The notes beneath the pieces are model-generated. The model was not told the DNA's origin and made no database searches. It saw nothing but the letters and a program-made list of their open reading frames with translations. From positions 62,001-126,000 of the forward strand of contig JABYQS010000069.1 in assembly GCA_022592435.1 (NCBI GenBank): a DNA stretch of 64,000 nt, in the 5' to 3' direction. Both the position numbers and the translations under genes were made by a program. Within the stretch, counting starts at the first letter, position 1, and every line of letters begins with the position of its first letter. Source of the DNA: Cerioporus squamosus. Its lineage: Eukaryota; Basidiomycota; Agaricomycetes; Polyporales; Polyporaceae. This document shows, piece by piece, positions 53,225-64,000 of this stretch.

Positions 53225-53771
53225 AATCAGGAGTGATGGTGCGCAGGCCAACGAGATGGCATACGCCTGCTCAAGTCTTGCGTTGTTTTGTTTGGGTTTC
53301 GTGTATCATGGCGCGGTGGTCAATAGTATGTTGTAGTGTTCCCAGTGCCAGCCGGTCCCGTGCCACGGCGCTCGCTTCATTCAGTCAGGTTCGTGTAGTG
53401 TCGCGCGGCATTGAGGTGAGGTAAGTCTCCTGCTGCACGTCATGTTATCGGCACACTGACCAAGTAGCTTTCGCATGCAGGTTAGGATGACAGGGAATCT
53501 GACATGGACAGCCGGAACACCACACTCGCGGAGCCCTGCAAGGCTCTTTTCCCATGTTCAAAGAGGTGATGTGGTCAGCAGACCGTCTCAAAGCAATTGA
53601 TTGGCTCGTATGCGAGGTACGAGTTATCAGTGTTCCATTCACCGCCACGCTTTTCTAGATGCCGTCTGTGCCGTGACATGAAGACTGGAACTTGAAGGTG
53701 AGTCTCCGCAGGTCAATTATTGCGATAAATATCGCCCGTTGCAGGTCAGAAGCAAGGACGGTATCCCAATC
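53225..53771. other. intergenic, no gene recognised
   Basis: 3' flank of secreted protein 2 and promoter side of oxygenase copy 7. No coding match. Confidence 0.5.
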
Positions 53772-55381
53772 ATGCCCGGCACGACACTACCTCCCGTACC
53801 GCACTACGAGCCGCCACCGGTGACCAGGGAAGACGGTGAGCGTCGTGCGTTCTGCATTGACTGAGTGCGAACTAACGTCATAGCAGTGGATTGGGCCGAC
53901 TTTCCACTGATCGACCTCTCAAAGGCGAAGACTGCGGAGGGGCGCGCTGAGCTCGCACCTGTCGTGCGCGATGCGATGCGCACGTATGGCTTCCTCTACG
54001 TCGTCAACCATGGTCTTTCTGAATCACAGGTGGAATATCTGACCTTTGTACTAAGGTTATATGGATATCCCCTGTTGACTCGTCCTCCGCCTCACAGACC
54101 GATCGGTTCTTCGACATCGCAGATGTGCCGTTCACGCAGGTCCCCGAAGAGGAGAAGAGGCAACTGGCTGGCAAGATCATGGAGCACGGTTCGTTCAGAG
54201 GATACAAGACTCGCCAGTTCTGGGTGAGTCGCCTCGTGAGAATCAGACGCACCGCACCCGCTCACTAGAAACAATCTGTTGACAGACTATTGACAATAGC
54301 GTCCGCGACGAGATAGAGCACTATAATAGTGTGTCGCAAGTTCGTTTCCCATTATCTAGGGAGACAGGCTAACTTCCTCGGCAGTGCACCGTCCGATCTT
54401 CCCGCAACAGCACCCCGCAGCCCTGCAGCCGTTGCTCCCGGAGATCCGTTTGTTCGCGGAGCACAACCACTACAACGTCCTACACCCTATTCTCAGGTAG
54501 GGGGAACAACGCGGCGAGGTTAATTGGGCTAATTGTTTCATGTGTTAGGCTACTCGCGTTCGGCCTTGAGCTCCCTGAAGAGACCTTCGTCGATCTGCAC
54601 GGCTTTGACGATGAGGGCGAAACGTACAGTGAGCCTCGAGTGTTACGATGTCTGATTCGACGACTGACTGCGACTATCCCTTTACCCAGTCCGCTACATG
54701 AAGTAGTCAGTAGTCTCGAACCTGTCTCACTTGGCCGTTTGAACGGGCCGTGACATCATTTCATAGCTTCCCATACCGCACCGAAGCAGACGAGGCCAAA
54801 GTGAAGAACGTCTGGTTGAAAGGACATACAGGTACACCTAGCGATGACTAGAGTCGTTCGTGCGGTGCGCTCATACCGCCTCGCAGATATCGGCACGGTC
54901 ACCATTCTCTGGAGCCAGCCTGTGACCGCCTTGCAAATCATGTCTCCCGACGGCAAATGGCGCTACGTCAAGCACATACCCAACGGGCTCGTAAGTGGTT
55001 GGTTGAGACCGCATCAGATCATCCCTCATGGCTTTGCAGGTCGTCAACGTGGGCGACTCAATGGAGATGTTCTCGGGCGGGTTCTACAAAGCGACCATCC
55101 ACCGCGTCGTGCAGCCTTCCGCGGACCAGCGCGGGTGCACGCGTCTCGGCATGTTCTACTTCGTCCTCGCCAGCGACGACGTCAAGCTCGTGCCGTTCAC
55201 CGAGAGCCCTGTCCTGCAGCGTGTCGGGATCACCCGGAAGTGTGCTGACGAGAACGCACCGACGGCACGCGAGTGGCGGATTGCGCGCACAAAGGCGTAC
55301 GGACTGTCGCAGCTGCAGCGGAAGGACGACATTGTCGAGGAGCAAGTGTTGAATGGGGTGGTCGTCAAGCACTATAACTAA
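53772..55381 (+). CDS. 2OG-Fe(II) oxygenase, copy 7, intact
   Basis: All exons join in frame: MPGTTLPPVPHYEPPPVTRE, VDWADFPLIDLSKAKTAEGR, YGFLYVVNHGLSESQ, IADVPFTQVPEEEKRQ, GYKTRQFW, NHYNVLHPIL, LLAFGLELPEETF, VRYMK, NVWLKGHT, DIGTVTILWSQPV and a last exon with GGFYKATIHRVVQPSADQR ending VVVKHYN. HxD...H is complete. Closest to copies 3 and 4, although nearly 45 kb away, so it derives from that branch by dispersed duplication. Introns are at the family positions. With copies 4 and 5 it is one of the three full-length sound members in the window. Substrate unknown. Confidence 0.88.
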
Positions 55382-55997
55382 GCATACAACCTAGGCAATG
55401 GTGTGTTTGTGGTCTGGTTACTTTAGAGGTGTTGTACTATAGAGCTTACGCACTTACGCGCTCGAGCCTGCGATGACTTCAAAGGCGCGGAATTGAACCA
55501 GTTCGAACTTTGATCTGTGAACCGAACGACCGAACGGAAGAGTATAGGCGCCTAATTGACGGAGGGATGACTCGGACAGTTCATTCTCTCTTCCGAGTCT
55601 TCGTTTCTACTTCGTCCTACCTCATCTGCATGGCTCAACCGTCTATCAAGTCTCTCTCATTCTGGATTCATACTCAATGGTCCATGCACGGGTCTTTTTG
55701 CGACCTCTCCTGGAGCATTTCCCTAACCGCACCGCACCGAGTTCTATGTATCTGCAGACGTACTACCTCGGTGAACGGACACACTCCTGACCGCGTTCAA
55801 CGTGAATCTATATCAACCTCTCCAGCCTTAGGAGTCAACCTGGCCTTACTGGAGTGCAATTCTGCCCAACTCCAGAGTTTCTCCGTGGATATCGCTTCGT
55901 CGACTCAACTCGCCCTACGCGGTCCGTCACCCCAGCTCCCGGGCCTGGACCCACGCGCTCGGACGTTTGGTCGGACATCCCTGCATCTATCGTTATT
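55382..55997. other. intergenic or degraded sequence
   Basis: 3' flank of oxygenase copy 7, then sequence with long overlapping ORFs that may be the unrecognisable 5' part of the DUF6535 relic. Confidence 0.4.
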
Positions 55998-56960
55998 ATG
56001 GGCAAGCAATGACTGCGGGAGTTCATTGTCAGTCTGTCGGGGACTTCCGAGTACGTCGCTCGCCTTCGTCAGTACCGCCTGGACAATCTCATCAAGTGGT
56101 GCGTCGATGGTATTTTCTCATCCCTGCCTGTCCTCCTCTAGACTTCGCTCGCTCTCTTCCTGCCCAGTCTTCTCTTCCTGCTGTGGACGCTTCATGTCGC
56201 AGTAGCCTCTGTCGTGTCGACCCTGGTTGGGTCTTTACTCGGGTTCATGATCCTGGCGACCCCTGACGACCCTCTTTCCCGCATTCGTACGGATCGCAAC
56301 TATCTCCCTTCCATGTTGTACGCCGTCCATCCACTCGTGCACGAGTCAAACAGGCCTTTATAGGAGCCATGTTGACTGGTATCAGCATCGTCCGCCGATA
56401 GCTCTACAAACTGGCTGAGTGGAAGAAGGCGCCACAGTACAACCAAAGGGCAAATCAAGAGACCTCGTCGCTCTGTCGTGTCGGGATGCTGCATGGCGAT
56501 CAGATTACGTCTGCCATGCCGCAACGCTCGAAGGGCGGTACCTGGCAGGCTCCGGCAAGATCTGTCTCGCTAGCCTCGACCGATACTGATGTCATCGCCG
56601 CCTTCGACGGTCTGCATGTAGGACTCTCGAAGCTCGTCCTTCGCCCGCCGGCCTTCCGTGACCGCTCAGTGGAAAACATGGTGAGTCTTAAGTCAGAGCT
56701 CAGAGTAACTCATGTGGGCTCACGAGATACCGCCTATCATCTAGATTACGGCGGAGATGGTTTTGGATGAGTTGGAGTTACGTGGAACGACGACCTTGCG
56801 AACGCTGCTGCCCGCAATTCGGAGTATGCTATGTACTGCTTCACAAGTCATCACCGATGACCGTCGTGCCGTCCAGATCACCGAGAGGCCGTATCGTTCA
56901 GTGCAGTACCCCGTATGCGAGCGAGGCGGTATGCTCTTACCCATGTGCCGGTAGAACGAC
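55998..56960 (+). pseudogene. DUF6535 membrane protein, decayed
   Basis: Reads IVIMGKQ, then TGA (56010-56012) in the place of a Trp, LREFIVSLSGTSEYVARLRQ, YRLDNLIKWCVDGIFSSLPV, LL, then TAG (56139-56141) in the place of a Gln, TSLALFLPSLLFLLWTLHVA and VASVVSTLVGSLLGFM. This matches the membrane block of basidiomycete DUF6535 proteins. Weaker matches to the C-terminal part follow in shifting frames (LASTDTDVIAAFDGLHVGLS, KLVLRPPAFRDRSVENM, EMVLDELELRGTTTLRTLLP). The N-terminal part is not recognisable. Function of the family is unknown. Confidence 0.7.
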
Positions 56961-57126
56961 TTCCGAGTCGATGAAGATCACTATATACGCTCATGATGTA
57001 TGTCGACTAATCCTTGTCTGGACGTGGGGTTGTTCAGGGATACTGAGATTCGTTACGGTGATAATGAACAAGGTAGAGATATATAAACTACGTATACAAG
57101 GGGTGCACTCGAGAAGTTATCCCCGA

Positions 57127-57232
57127 AGTTCGCGTCTTCTGGCCACTCTGCCTACGGTCCGGGCGCCATCGCGCGTATCGAGCGCCATCGAACGTGACCT
57201 ACCGCACTGAGGATGATGCCAAGAGTGTCCGG
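57127..57232 (+). repeat. duplicated segment, partner of 58588-58660
   Basis: GCGTCTTCTGGCC, CTGCCTACGG and GCCATCGAACGTGACCTACC match the leader of the nucleotidyltransferase gene copy C (GCGTCTTCTGGCC, TTGCCTGCGG, GCCATCGAACGTGGCCTACC) in the same order. An extra internal GCGCCATCG duplication makes this copy longer. Possibly a relic of a copied promoter. Confidence 0.7.
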
Positions 57233-57447
57233 GAGGCGAGATGTTTCCCTGATGTTCCTGTCAGCGCGCTCGTCAATAGAGCCTGAGGCAAAACTGAGTC
57301 AATGGACTCGGAGGCAACGTTGACGTTGAGTTGCCCCGAACTTCTCGGGGCCCGGTTTGGCGGTAGCCTTTCTGAGAGCGACCACTTCACAATCCTTCCA
57401 CGTTGCGCTACAGGCTCATCACCCTCTACACTCGTACACTCTGCATT

Positions 57448-57972
57448 ATGGCGAAACCTCAGCAGTCTCAGACGCCGCTATGGCGTTACGGCTTTCGGAT
57501 TGGAGAGGAGGAAGCTATCAGATTGGCGACACGGGTTAAAGCTCAGGAGCCCGAAGGTTCCAAGAAGCTGGACAAACTTCCTGAAGACCTCAGCACGCAT
57601 TACAGACAGAAGCCGTTCGAGGAGCAGCGTCCTGACGAGGAACGTATGGTGGAGATACAATCCTGGGCATGGGACCACATCGAGGAAGAGACGGGCGTGA
57701 AGGTGTACTCTAAGCTCGACGAAGATGTTGCCATTCCCCTTCCTGGCGATGCCGAGGAATTCCCGTACGAGCCATGCGGCTTCATCACGTTTATAAAGAG
57801 GACAGCTGCCGACCCCGACAAGCTGGACATCACGGCTTGTGAAGAATATGACACGTGCAAGGAGGACATCGAACGTCTCCGCAAGGTCCTGCTGGACGAG
57901 CCCGGCTGGTATTTGAGTTACAAGGAGGCTTTCGATGTGCGTGACTTCCGACAGGTGTTTGTGGATATCTGA
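57448..57972 (+). CDS. uncharacterised intronless protein, 174 aa
   Basis: A single open frame from MAKPQQSQTPLWRYGFRIGE to DFRQVFVDI. It is hydrophilic, rich in Glu, Asp and Lys, has no signal peptide or membrane segment, and has only two cysteines close together (ITACEEYDTC). Balanced composition, including RMVEIQSWAWDHIEEETGVK and EPCGFITFIKRTAADPDKLD, argues for a real protein; there is no intron, unlike almost every neighbour. I do not recognise the family. It lies between the DUF6535 relic and nucleotidyltransferase copy C. Confidence 0.6.
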   Translation: MAKPQQSQTPLWRYGFRIGEEEAIRLATRVKAQEPEGSKKLDKLPEDLSTHYRQKPFEEQRPDEERMVEIQSWAWDHIEEETGVKVYSKLDEDVAIPLPGDAEEFPYEPCGFITFIKRTAADPDKLDITACEEYDTCKEDIERLRKVLLDEPGWYLSYKEAFDVRDFRQVFVDI

Positions 57973-58692
57973 CTAAATGTCATCAGGAGTATGAGGAGAA
58001 GAGGGAGGGTGTCAAACTGCAAAGCAGCGATTCTGCCTAGCGACTTTCTGTATCAAGCTGTTGGACCAGGCTTCTCTCTGTGTGTAAAACATGTACCGCT
58101 TGAGGGTCTCTTCGAGACCTTGTGCGTTGACATGTACATTTGCATTGTACATGTACTACATATCATACCTTCTCATTGACATGCGCGGTGCTTTGTGCTA
58201 TGAAGTTAGTCGAGAGTGCGAGCAGTGCCATGGTCTCGGACTCCCTATTATGCACGATACTTGCGCTTATATTCAAGCTGAGTCCTCCACATGCCGCCGG
58301 AGACGTCCGCTCCGGCCCCCAGTCAAAGGTTACGTTCCGCTCACATGAATACGCAGTGCTCTATGTCCTGATATTGAAAACGTGTTCGCTCTACATGCGG
58401 TACGTCAATGGTTGCTCTCCATATTGTGCCGTGGTAGTCGCGCCACAGCCTGTGAGCTTCTCTAGATCTGTGGCGACTCCCTTTACTAACTCGACCCAAT
58501 CTGCTCGGGATTGACGCGGGGTGCCATGTAGCTTAACGCCGTGTGGTCCTCAAGGCTGATTCTCGCATCCTCGGAAGCCAGTCCCAACATGCGCGTCTTC
58601 TGGCCGCTTTGCCTGCGGCCGCCATCGAACGTGGCCTACCGCAGCACGATACCAAGACTCGCCCGGCTCTTGCGCCATACTCTAAACCACAT
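57973..58692. other. 5' region of nucleotidyltransferase copy C
   Basis: No gene seen. Holds the repeat partner at 58588-58660 and a small palindromic run (GACATGTACATTTGC...GTACATGTAC) near 58128-58156. Confidence 0.5.
58588..58660 (+). repeat. duplicated segment, partner of 57127-57232
   Basis: Leader-region copy of the segment described at 57127; it ends about 30 bp before the ATG of nucleotidyltransferase copy C. Confidence 0.7.
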
Positions 58693-59463
58693 ATGCCGGC
58701 TCCCGCCACACTCGACGAGATATACGACGTTGTCGGGAAGGCCGTCGACATCTTCGAAGGGTACGGCCTGAAGTCCTGCCTGTTCGGAAGCGCCGCTTGC
58801 AGTCTCTATGGCGTTGACCGCACTCCGAACGTAAGACCAAGGTTCACTCTTGAACTCGGTGGATAGCTGACAAAGTAAACGTTCCATATGCAGGATGTGG
58901 ATCTGGTCGTACTCACCAGGAACCATGACCAGGAGGAGCTCAAGCAGCTCCTCGTGGACAGCGACAGCGACTTCTACCTCGTTCCCTCGCGGAACCCTTC
59001 AGCCGCCTACAGCGTCCTCTGGTGTCGGCTCCCCAGCCACACCAGCCGGCGCGGAGGTCGAGGTCGAGGTCGCGGGCGTGCGCAACGCAGGTGCAAAGTC
59101 GACATCCTCGTCCCCGGGGTGCTCAACATCCCCGACGTCCCGCGGAGGCGTGTCAGGATGATCTCCGGGCTGCCCGCGATGCCGCTCATCCCGCTCCTCC
59201 TCCTGAAGCTGCAGGGGTGGTCGGACCACCGCGACTCGCCCAGAGCGGACATGCAGGAGAAGCAGTACGTCGACGCGGAGGACATCATGGAGCTCCTGGA
59301 GATCGCGGTGGAGCGGAACCAGGAGGTGTGGCAGGGGAACTTGTCTTGGATGCCGCGGCGGCTGGTCAGAGACTCTGAGGTGCGGGTGGGCGAGTTTGTG
59401 GATGAGTATCCGGGTAGTGCGATGGACTGGGAAGCAATCGGGTTTGGGTATTCGGAGTGTTAG
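58693..59463 (+). CDS. nucleotidyltransferase-fold protein, copy C, intact
   Basis: Two exons (58693-58830, 58894-59463), 235 aa. Exon 1: MPAPATLDEIYDVVGKAVDI, GYGLKSCLFGSAACSLYGVD, RTPN. Exon 2: DVDLVVLTRNHDQEELKQLL, FYLVPSRNPSAAYSVLW, a basic insert (RRGGRGRGRGRAQRRCK), KVDILVPGVLNIPDV, AMPLIPLLLLKLQGWSDHR, VDAEDIMELLEIAVE and VGEFVDEYPGSAMDWEAIGF. Catalytic motifs are complete: GS followed by D-x-D about a dozen residues later, and a third Asp in KVDI. The intron falls exactly between the GS helix and DxD, as in copies A and B. Soluble. Roles of such proteins range from RNA or antibiotic modification to AMPylation; which applies is unknown. Confidence 0.85.
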
Positions 59464-60269
59464 TCCGCCTTGTTGGCATCGACGCATTTGCTCTGGACCT
59501 TGCCAGGGAGGGACGCTGTCCGCCGTGTGATGGACCTACGAATCGCTGACGCGCATGATGGGGAATCAAAGGTGTCCCCGTCCCCCGTCGATCGGTTCTG
59601 GAATGAGTACGGCTGTCTGGCTCGTAAACCGCGTTAGTGTTCAGCATGCTCACATGGTTCGGACATACGTGGGATGGAAACGATGTTGACACAGCAGCTG
59701 TGAGTTCGAGGCGTCGTCGATGTTCGCGGGGAGCTCTGCCCCATCCGGACCCGGACGATAGGAGGGAAGGGCAGCTGTATGTGACGTCAGAAGACTAGCT
59801 GTGGTCAGTACTTCGGTCCCTATATGTTGCCTATATATACCAGTAGCTCGCCCCATAACTCGAGTGCGCACCTTTTCTCCCTTCCTCCATGCTCTCTGCC
59901 CCAGTCTGAGTCCGTGGCGGCGGGCTGGGTCCGTGCTGTGTTCCGGCGAGACGACTCATATGCGCATTCATTGACGCGACAAGTTCTTCCGCGGCGCGAG
60001 TTTCTCTCCGATGGATGGGCTCGTGCAGGAGAAAGACGAGCTTCTCGGCCAGTAAGTACTGGTGCAAGTGCGCGCAGAGGTGAAGAGGACGGGTCCTCGC
60101 GTGCATGTCGCGTGGCAGTTCCCTAGGGAAGCACGTGATCGTGCAGCGGAGAGTCGCGTGTCGGGGACTGGATCGGGATCTGCGGCTGCTGGAGGCGGCA
60201 CGATTAGCTCGAGTCGCCAATCGACCTCCCAACGCCGTCCTCGACCTCCTCCTCGTCGCCCCCGCCGCC
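59464..60269. other. intergenic or 5' leader of the next gene
   Basis: TATATATA near 59830 suggests a promoter. An ATG at 60014 (MDGLVQEKDELLGQ, then a GTAAGT donor) could be an alternative first exon of the downstream gene. Nothing else was recognised. Confidence 0.45.
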
Positions 60270-63200
60270 ATGGCGGCCGACGACAAGACCCTCAGGATCG
60301 CTGCCCGGCATGGTGCGTTTCCCTGCTCCGTGTCACTCATATCATGCTTAATGACACTAACGCCCATATACTCGGCGATTCATATTCGCCACAGTCTGCA
60401 CCGACCAATGGCTCGTCACCCACGTCGACCCCTCCTGGGCAATTCTCCAGCTCAAACAGTTTCTGCTACACAAGTTCTGCAGAGACACCTCAGACCCCGA
60501 CCAGAATCCCCGCGCCATTCCCGTCTCTCCTCGTAAGACACGCCGCCGCTCACTCTCCCCCATAACCTTTGCCGCACCAACGCCACGCAAGGGCAAGGTT
60601 CCGTCCGGGCCCCCCACGAGCTCGGAGGAGTCGAGCCTGAGTGACCTCTCCGCCGACGTAGACGACGACGACGACGACGTCAACATCACCAAGGCGTTCA
60701 CCGATGCGCACCGCTACAAGTACAACGCTCGTCCATCCACCTCTTCCGCCTCAGAGTCCGTCAACCGCCTCCTCTCCGACGGTGGCCCAGACCCACAGGC
60801 ATATGTCCTGCTTACCTTCTCGACCACTCAGATCCTAGAGGACCGCTTCTCCCTATCATGGTACGGCATTCATCCCGACGAGCTGCTCGAACTTCATCCC
60901 ACATCCGTCTCGTTTCTCTCCCTCCAACGCTCCTCCCTCGACGCATATATCATGCCCTACTTTGCTGCGAGGGTATGGGCGCTGCGTATCGTTGGCAACA
61001 AGCTGGAAGGAGCGCCGAGCATCCTGCGGAAACGCCATGGGGAAGACGATGGCACTGCGGAGGCTAAACCGCCGGGAGCGCGAGACAAGGGGAAACGGAA
61101 GGTGGCCGTTGAGTGGAAGGAGCGGTGGGCGATCATCCATCAAGGGGTCTTCTCGCTGTGCAAGGAACGCCACGTGAGTTCTTCGTTTCCTACGAGATTT
61201 GTGGGACAAGAGGTCGCGGGGAATGGATGTATGCGCGACGTTATTGACACCCTGGTCTTAGGACACCCATTCGGCCTTTTCTGCCCCCATATCGTCTCTA
61301 CTGTCCATTCGCGACAGCGCGCACTTCGCCCTTCCTCTCCACAGCCGCCGTTTGCGTCAGAAGTCCTCCTCACCACCCGCGTCCAACGTCGTCTGCCTCA
61401 AGTTCAGCTCCTCCTCAAGCCCGAGGCAACGGACATTCTCCAACGAATCCCTTTCTGTCAGCTTTGAGCGACGTACTTCCGACCCACAAGCGTCCTCGTC
61501 TGCGCCCTCAGGATCTGGTGCTCAGTCTGCCTGGTGGCGTCGAGGGTCGCGAGACGTCTCGTCCACCTTGACCTTGGGACTGGCGTCGAGCGCGAGCATA
61601 TTGGTTGGAAGCGGCAGTATGGTTGACGCTTGGGACTCGTTCGCGCGGCGTGGAAGTCGGGGAGGATTAGATGACTCTGAAGGGGAATCGATACCGGCCA
61701 AGGAGAAGGGGAAGGGAAAGGCTCGGGATGAGGACGAGGATTCGGTGTGGATCGTCCTGGACATGCTGGACAGTGCAGGTGAGTCGTTATTCTTCCTTGC
61801 ATCTCCGCGGGTGTCTCAACGACCCCCAGCATGCTCGCACATCCTCCGCGTCCTGCATCGTCAAGCACCGCCAGTATGTCATACCACGTTTCTCCCCTCT
61901 CGCACACCCTCCATGTACTCTCCCGCTCCCTCTCCAATCATCTTCAGCACGCGCACATCTACGCCGCGACACCACATTCCCCTACTACGCCCGGGCCGTC
62001 TTCGTCCTTCGCTTTCCCTCAGGCCCCCATTCTCTCACCGAAATCTACAGGCCCGTCCCCGCTCCCCTCAGCCACCCCTTCCGTCACGTCTCTCACTTCG
62101 TATCCGTTCCCATCTGTCAACGAGTCGCGCACGTCCAGTCCGGCCGTGAGGCTCCCTACGATCGACACCTCAGTCACTGTGCATAGTCCAGGCGTTCCCT
62201 ACCCTTCATGGAGACTGTCTCTCGTACGCAACGCGCGTCGCGCAGGTCTCGGGGCTGTCGGCCGCGCGATGGAGCTCGTGATGTTCGGTGATGAAGACGA
62301 GGACGAATTCGCGGATATCGAGAATGCGGAGGAGGAGGACGACCTGGCTATAGAGTGGGCACGTCGTACGAGCAGTGTCGGCCCGTCGCCCATCGATCCG
62401 CTGCCGACTGCAACGTTGCCCGCGATGCAGTCGCTCCAGCCTCGCGAGCAGATCAAGTTCCCGTCAAGGCATGGGAGCGACCCAGCCTTCAAGAGCATCC
62501 CGGAGGAAGGGCCGGCTGCTGAGCCGGAACCGACTACCCCTTCGACGTTGGAGCCTGCGCCAGTGCTCGAGCCCCATCCCCGTCCTCACCGACCGTCACA
62601 CCCGCTGGTCGATCTGACCTCTCTCTACAGCACGGAACGCGAGACATTGCACGACTCCGACGGGAGCGAGGCCGAGTGGGATGGCTGGGTCGACGCGCTC
62701 GTCGCCCAGCACAGGCAGGAGGCGTTGCTCGAGCGCGCGCGAGCCAGGCGAGACGCGCTCGTGTCGCCGGATGGCCTGGACACGGTCATCTCTGGTCAGG
62801 CGAGCACCGTTCGCCCTGCTGGTACAGGAGCGGCGTTCTGGGGCGCGGGGTGGTCGTCGCAATACGGGGGCTCGAGGACCTCGCTCTCACAAGCTGAGAG
62901 CCCGGATCCCGAGCATGCAGACGAAGAGCACGGCGCGTGGGACTGGGTGCAGCGCAGCGACGTCGAGATCGATGCGGATACCGAGGAGTCGTCCGCGCAC
63001 AGCTCGGATCCTAACGCAGGTCCGCCTCTCGTGTCCCCGCGCCGCATGACAACCTCGGGCTCGGGGACGCGGAAGCGGCCGAAGAACGCGACGCAGGCAG
63101 AAGGCCAGGGGCAGGGGCAGACGCTCTCGAGTTACTCGTCTGCGGACTCCCTGCTCAAGCGGACGATGCGCACGAACCTGAGCCTGACCCAGGCGAAACG

Positions 63201-63810
63201 CGCGTCCATGCATGTCTTGTTTCCGTCTGCGTCGAAGGCCGAGGTCAATCTGGACCCCGAGGTCCCGCCACGCGCGGCGTCCGCGTCGCCCCCGCCCTCG
63301 CAGCACCTGTCGCGCCCGTCGGTCACGAGCATGCGAAGCACGACGAGCATGAGCACCCGCTCGCGCCCGTTCTCCCCGCTGTCGAGCCAGCTCCCAGAAC
63401 AAGAGCACGACGACGACGACGACGACGACGAGCACGAGGACGCAGACGAACACGAAGCGGACGCGGACGTAGACGACGTCGACGAGGAGGCCGAGGGCGA
63501 AGGCTACATGGACAGCGAGCTGGGCCACGGCGGGGCGCACGTCAGCGAGCTCGGGCACAACCCGCAGCTCACGGGGGGCCAGCACCCGATCCCGATGCCC
63601 GGGATGCGCATGGTGCCCGCGGGGTACACGACGTTCCAGCACTCGTCGCTGTACGGCCGCGGCGGGCACGGGCAGGAGGAGAAGACGCACGCGGGGATCG
63701 TGCATGGGCAGTCGATGCAGAAGCTGCCGATGGGCATGGGGAGGATGATGACGACGGTGAGCAGCACGGTCAGTGTCGGGCGGAGTGCGCGGCGGGGGGC
63801 GACGCGGTAA
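60270..63810 (+). CDS. large PH-domain-like protein
   Basis: Starts MAADDKTLRIAARHG, then after an intron DQWLVTHVDPSWAILQLKQF, an acidic linker (SLSDLSADVDDDDDDVNITK), and RFSLSWYGIHPDELLELHPT. A pleckstrin-homology-like fold is split by a long Ser-rich insertion: first strands VEWKERWAIIHQGVFSLCKE, later NVVCLKFSSSS, and the closing helix region SVWIVLDMLDSA with NILRVLHR. The C-terminal half is disordered: Ser/Pro-rich stretches, EDEDEFADIENAEEEDDLAI, a poly-Asp run and VDDVDEEAEGEGYMDSE, ending ARRGATR. A few short introns. It probably binds membranes or partners through the PH-like part; the family name is not known to me. A start further upstream is possible. Confidence 0.7.
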
Positions 63811-64000
63811 TGGGTTTCGGGCGCGCGACGAGGTAATGGTTTGGGCTGGGAGCAGTAATTGGGGAGAGAAGAGAAGAGAAGTAAGCGCAACTGTATTATA
63901 CTAGAGGTAATCGCTGCTTAGTCGGTGGTATTGGGAGAGGGAGAGGGCTGCGCCCCGTAGTTATATAGGTTCAGGGCTTCTGTAATCATACATACTTATA
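63811..64000. other. 3' flank of the last gene
   Basis: No gene seen up to the window end. Confidence 0.5.

Noticed and set aside
55510..56205. 231-codon plus-strand ORF
   Set aside because: Its frame is Ser-rich noise; the DUF6535 similarity lies in another frame with stops.
57245..57262. TTTCCCTGATGTTCC, similar to the transposon terminal repeat
   Set aside because: Only about a dozen bases agree and no second end or subterminal similarity is seen.
62887..63705. 272-codon minus-strand ORF
   Set aside because: Shadow of the GC-rich 3' half of the PH-domain-like gene; almost pure Arg/Val/Leu repeats.
1..64000. tRNA genes, rRNA and CRISPR arrays
   Set aside because: No cloverleaf with a GGTTCGA-type arm or rRNA block was found by eye, and the window is eukaryotic, so CRISPR is not expected.

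Overview
The window is eukaryotic: genes are cut by many short GT-AG introns (mostly 45-65 bp), it is gene-dense and GC-rich, and it carries families typical of mushroom-forming basidiomycetes (DUF6533, DUF6532, DUF6535, a Plavaka-type transposon). An agaricomycete is the best reading; Polyporales is a guess from protein resemblance. All gene models were spliced by eye, so exon edges are approximate.

Layout. 1-8.7 kb: four copies of one 2-oxoglutarate/Fe(II) oxygenase family (isopenicillin-N-synthase-like), the first cut by the window edge, two with one-base frameshifts. 9.5-14 kb: an APC-type amino-acid/GABA permease, an isoprenylcysteine methyltransferase, and debris of two more methyltransferase copies. 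14.3-23.8 kb: a membrane-anchored GH5 glycosidase, a fifth oxygenase copy, mitochondrial ribosomal protein uL14 and a hexokinase with an unusual catalytic block. 24-29 kb: a sixth oxygenase copy with a nonsense codon and a tandem pair of BTB proteins, both with frame problems. 29-38 kb: a single-pass membrane protein, a peroxisomal MaoC hydratase with a 1.45-kb intron, a conserved basidiomycete protein of unknown role and a DUF6533 membrane protein. 39.9-53.2 kb: two related small secreted proteins frame a pair of nucleotidyltransferase-fold genes (one dead, one intact) separated by a 7.3-kb Plavaka-type DNA transposon, then a GDSL/CE16 esterase. 53.8-64 kb: a seventh oxygenase copy, a DUF6535 pseudogene, an orphan 174-aa protein, a third nucleotidyltransferase-fold gene and a large PH-domain-like protein.

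The main story is gene-family turnover. Seven oxygenases, three nucleotidyltransferases, three methyltransferase copies, two BTB genes and two secreted proteins all show duplication, often followed by decay. The transposon is the most complete system: matching terminal inverted repeats, a divergent transposase and DUF6532 gene pair, and a right end that now supplies the last codons and stop of the neighbouring nucleotidyltransferase gene. Housekeeping genes (hexokinase, uL14m, permease, methyltransferase, MaoC) are interspersed; no secondary-metabolite core enzyme is visible, so nothing ties the oxygenases to a particular pathway.
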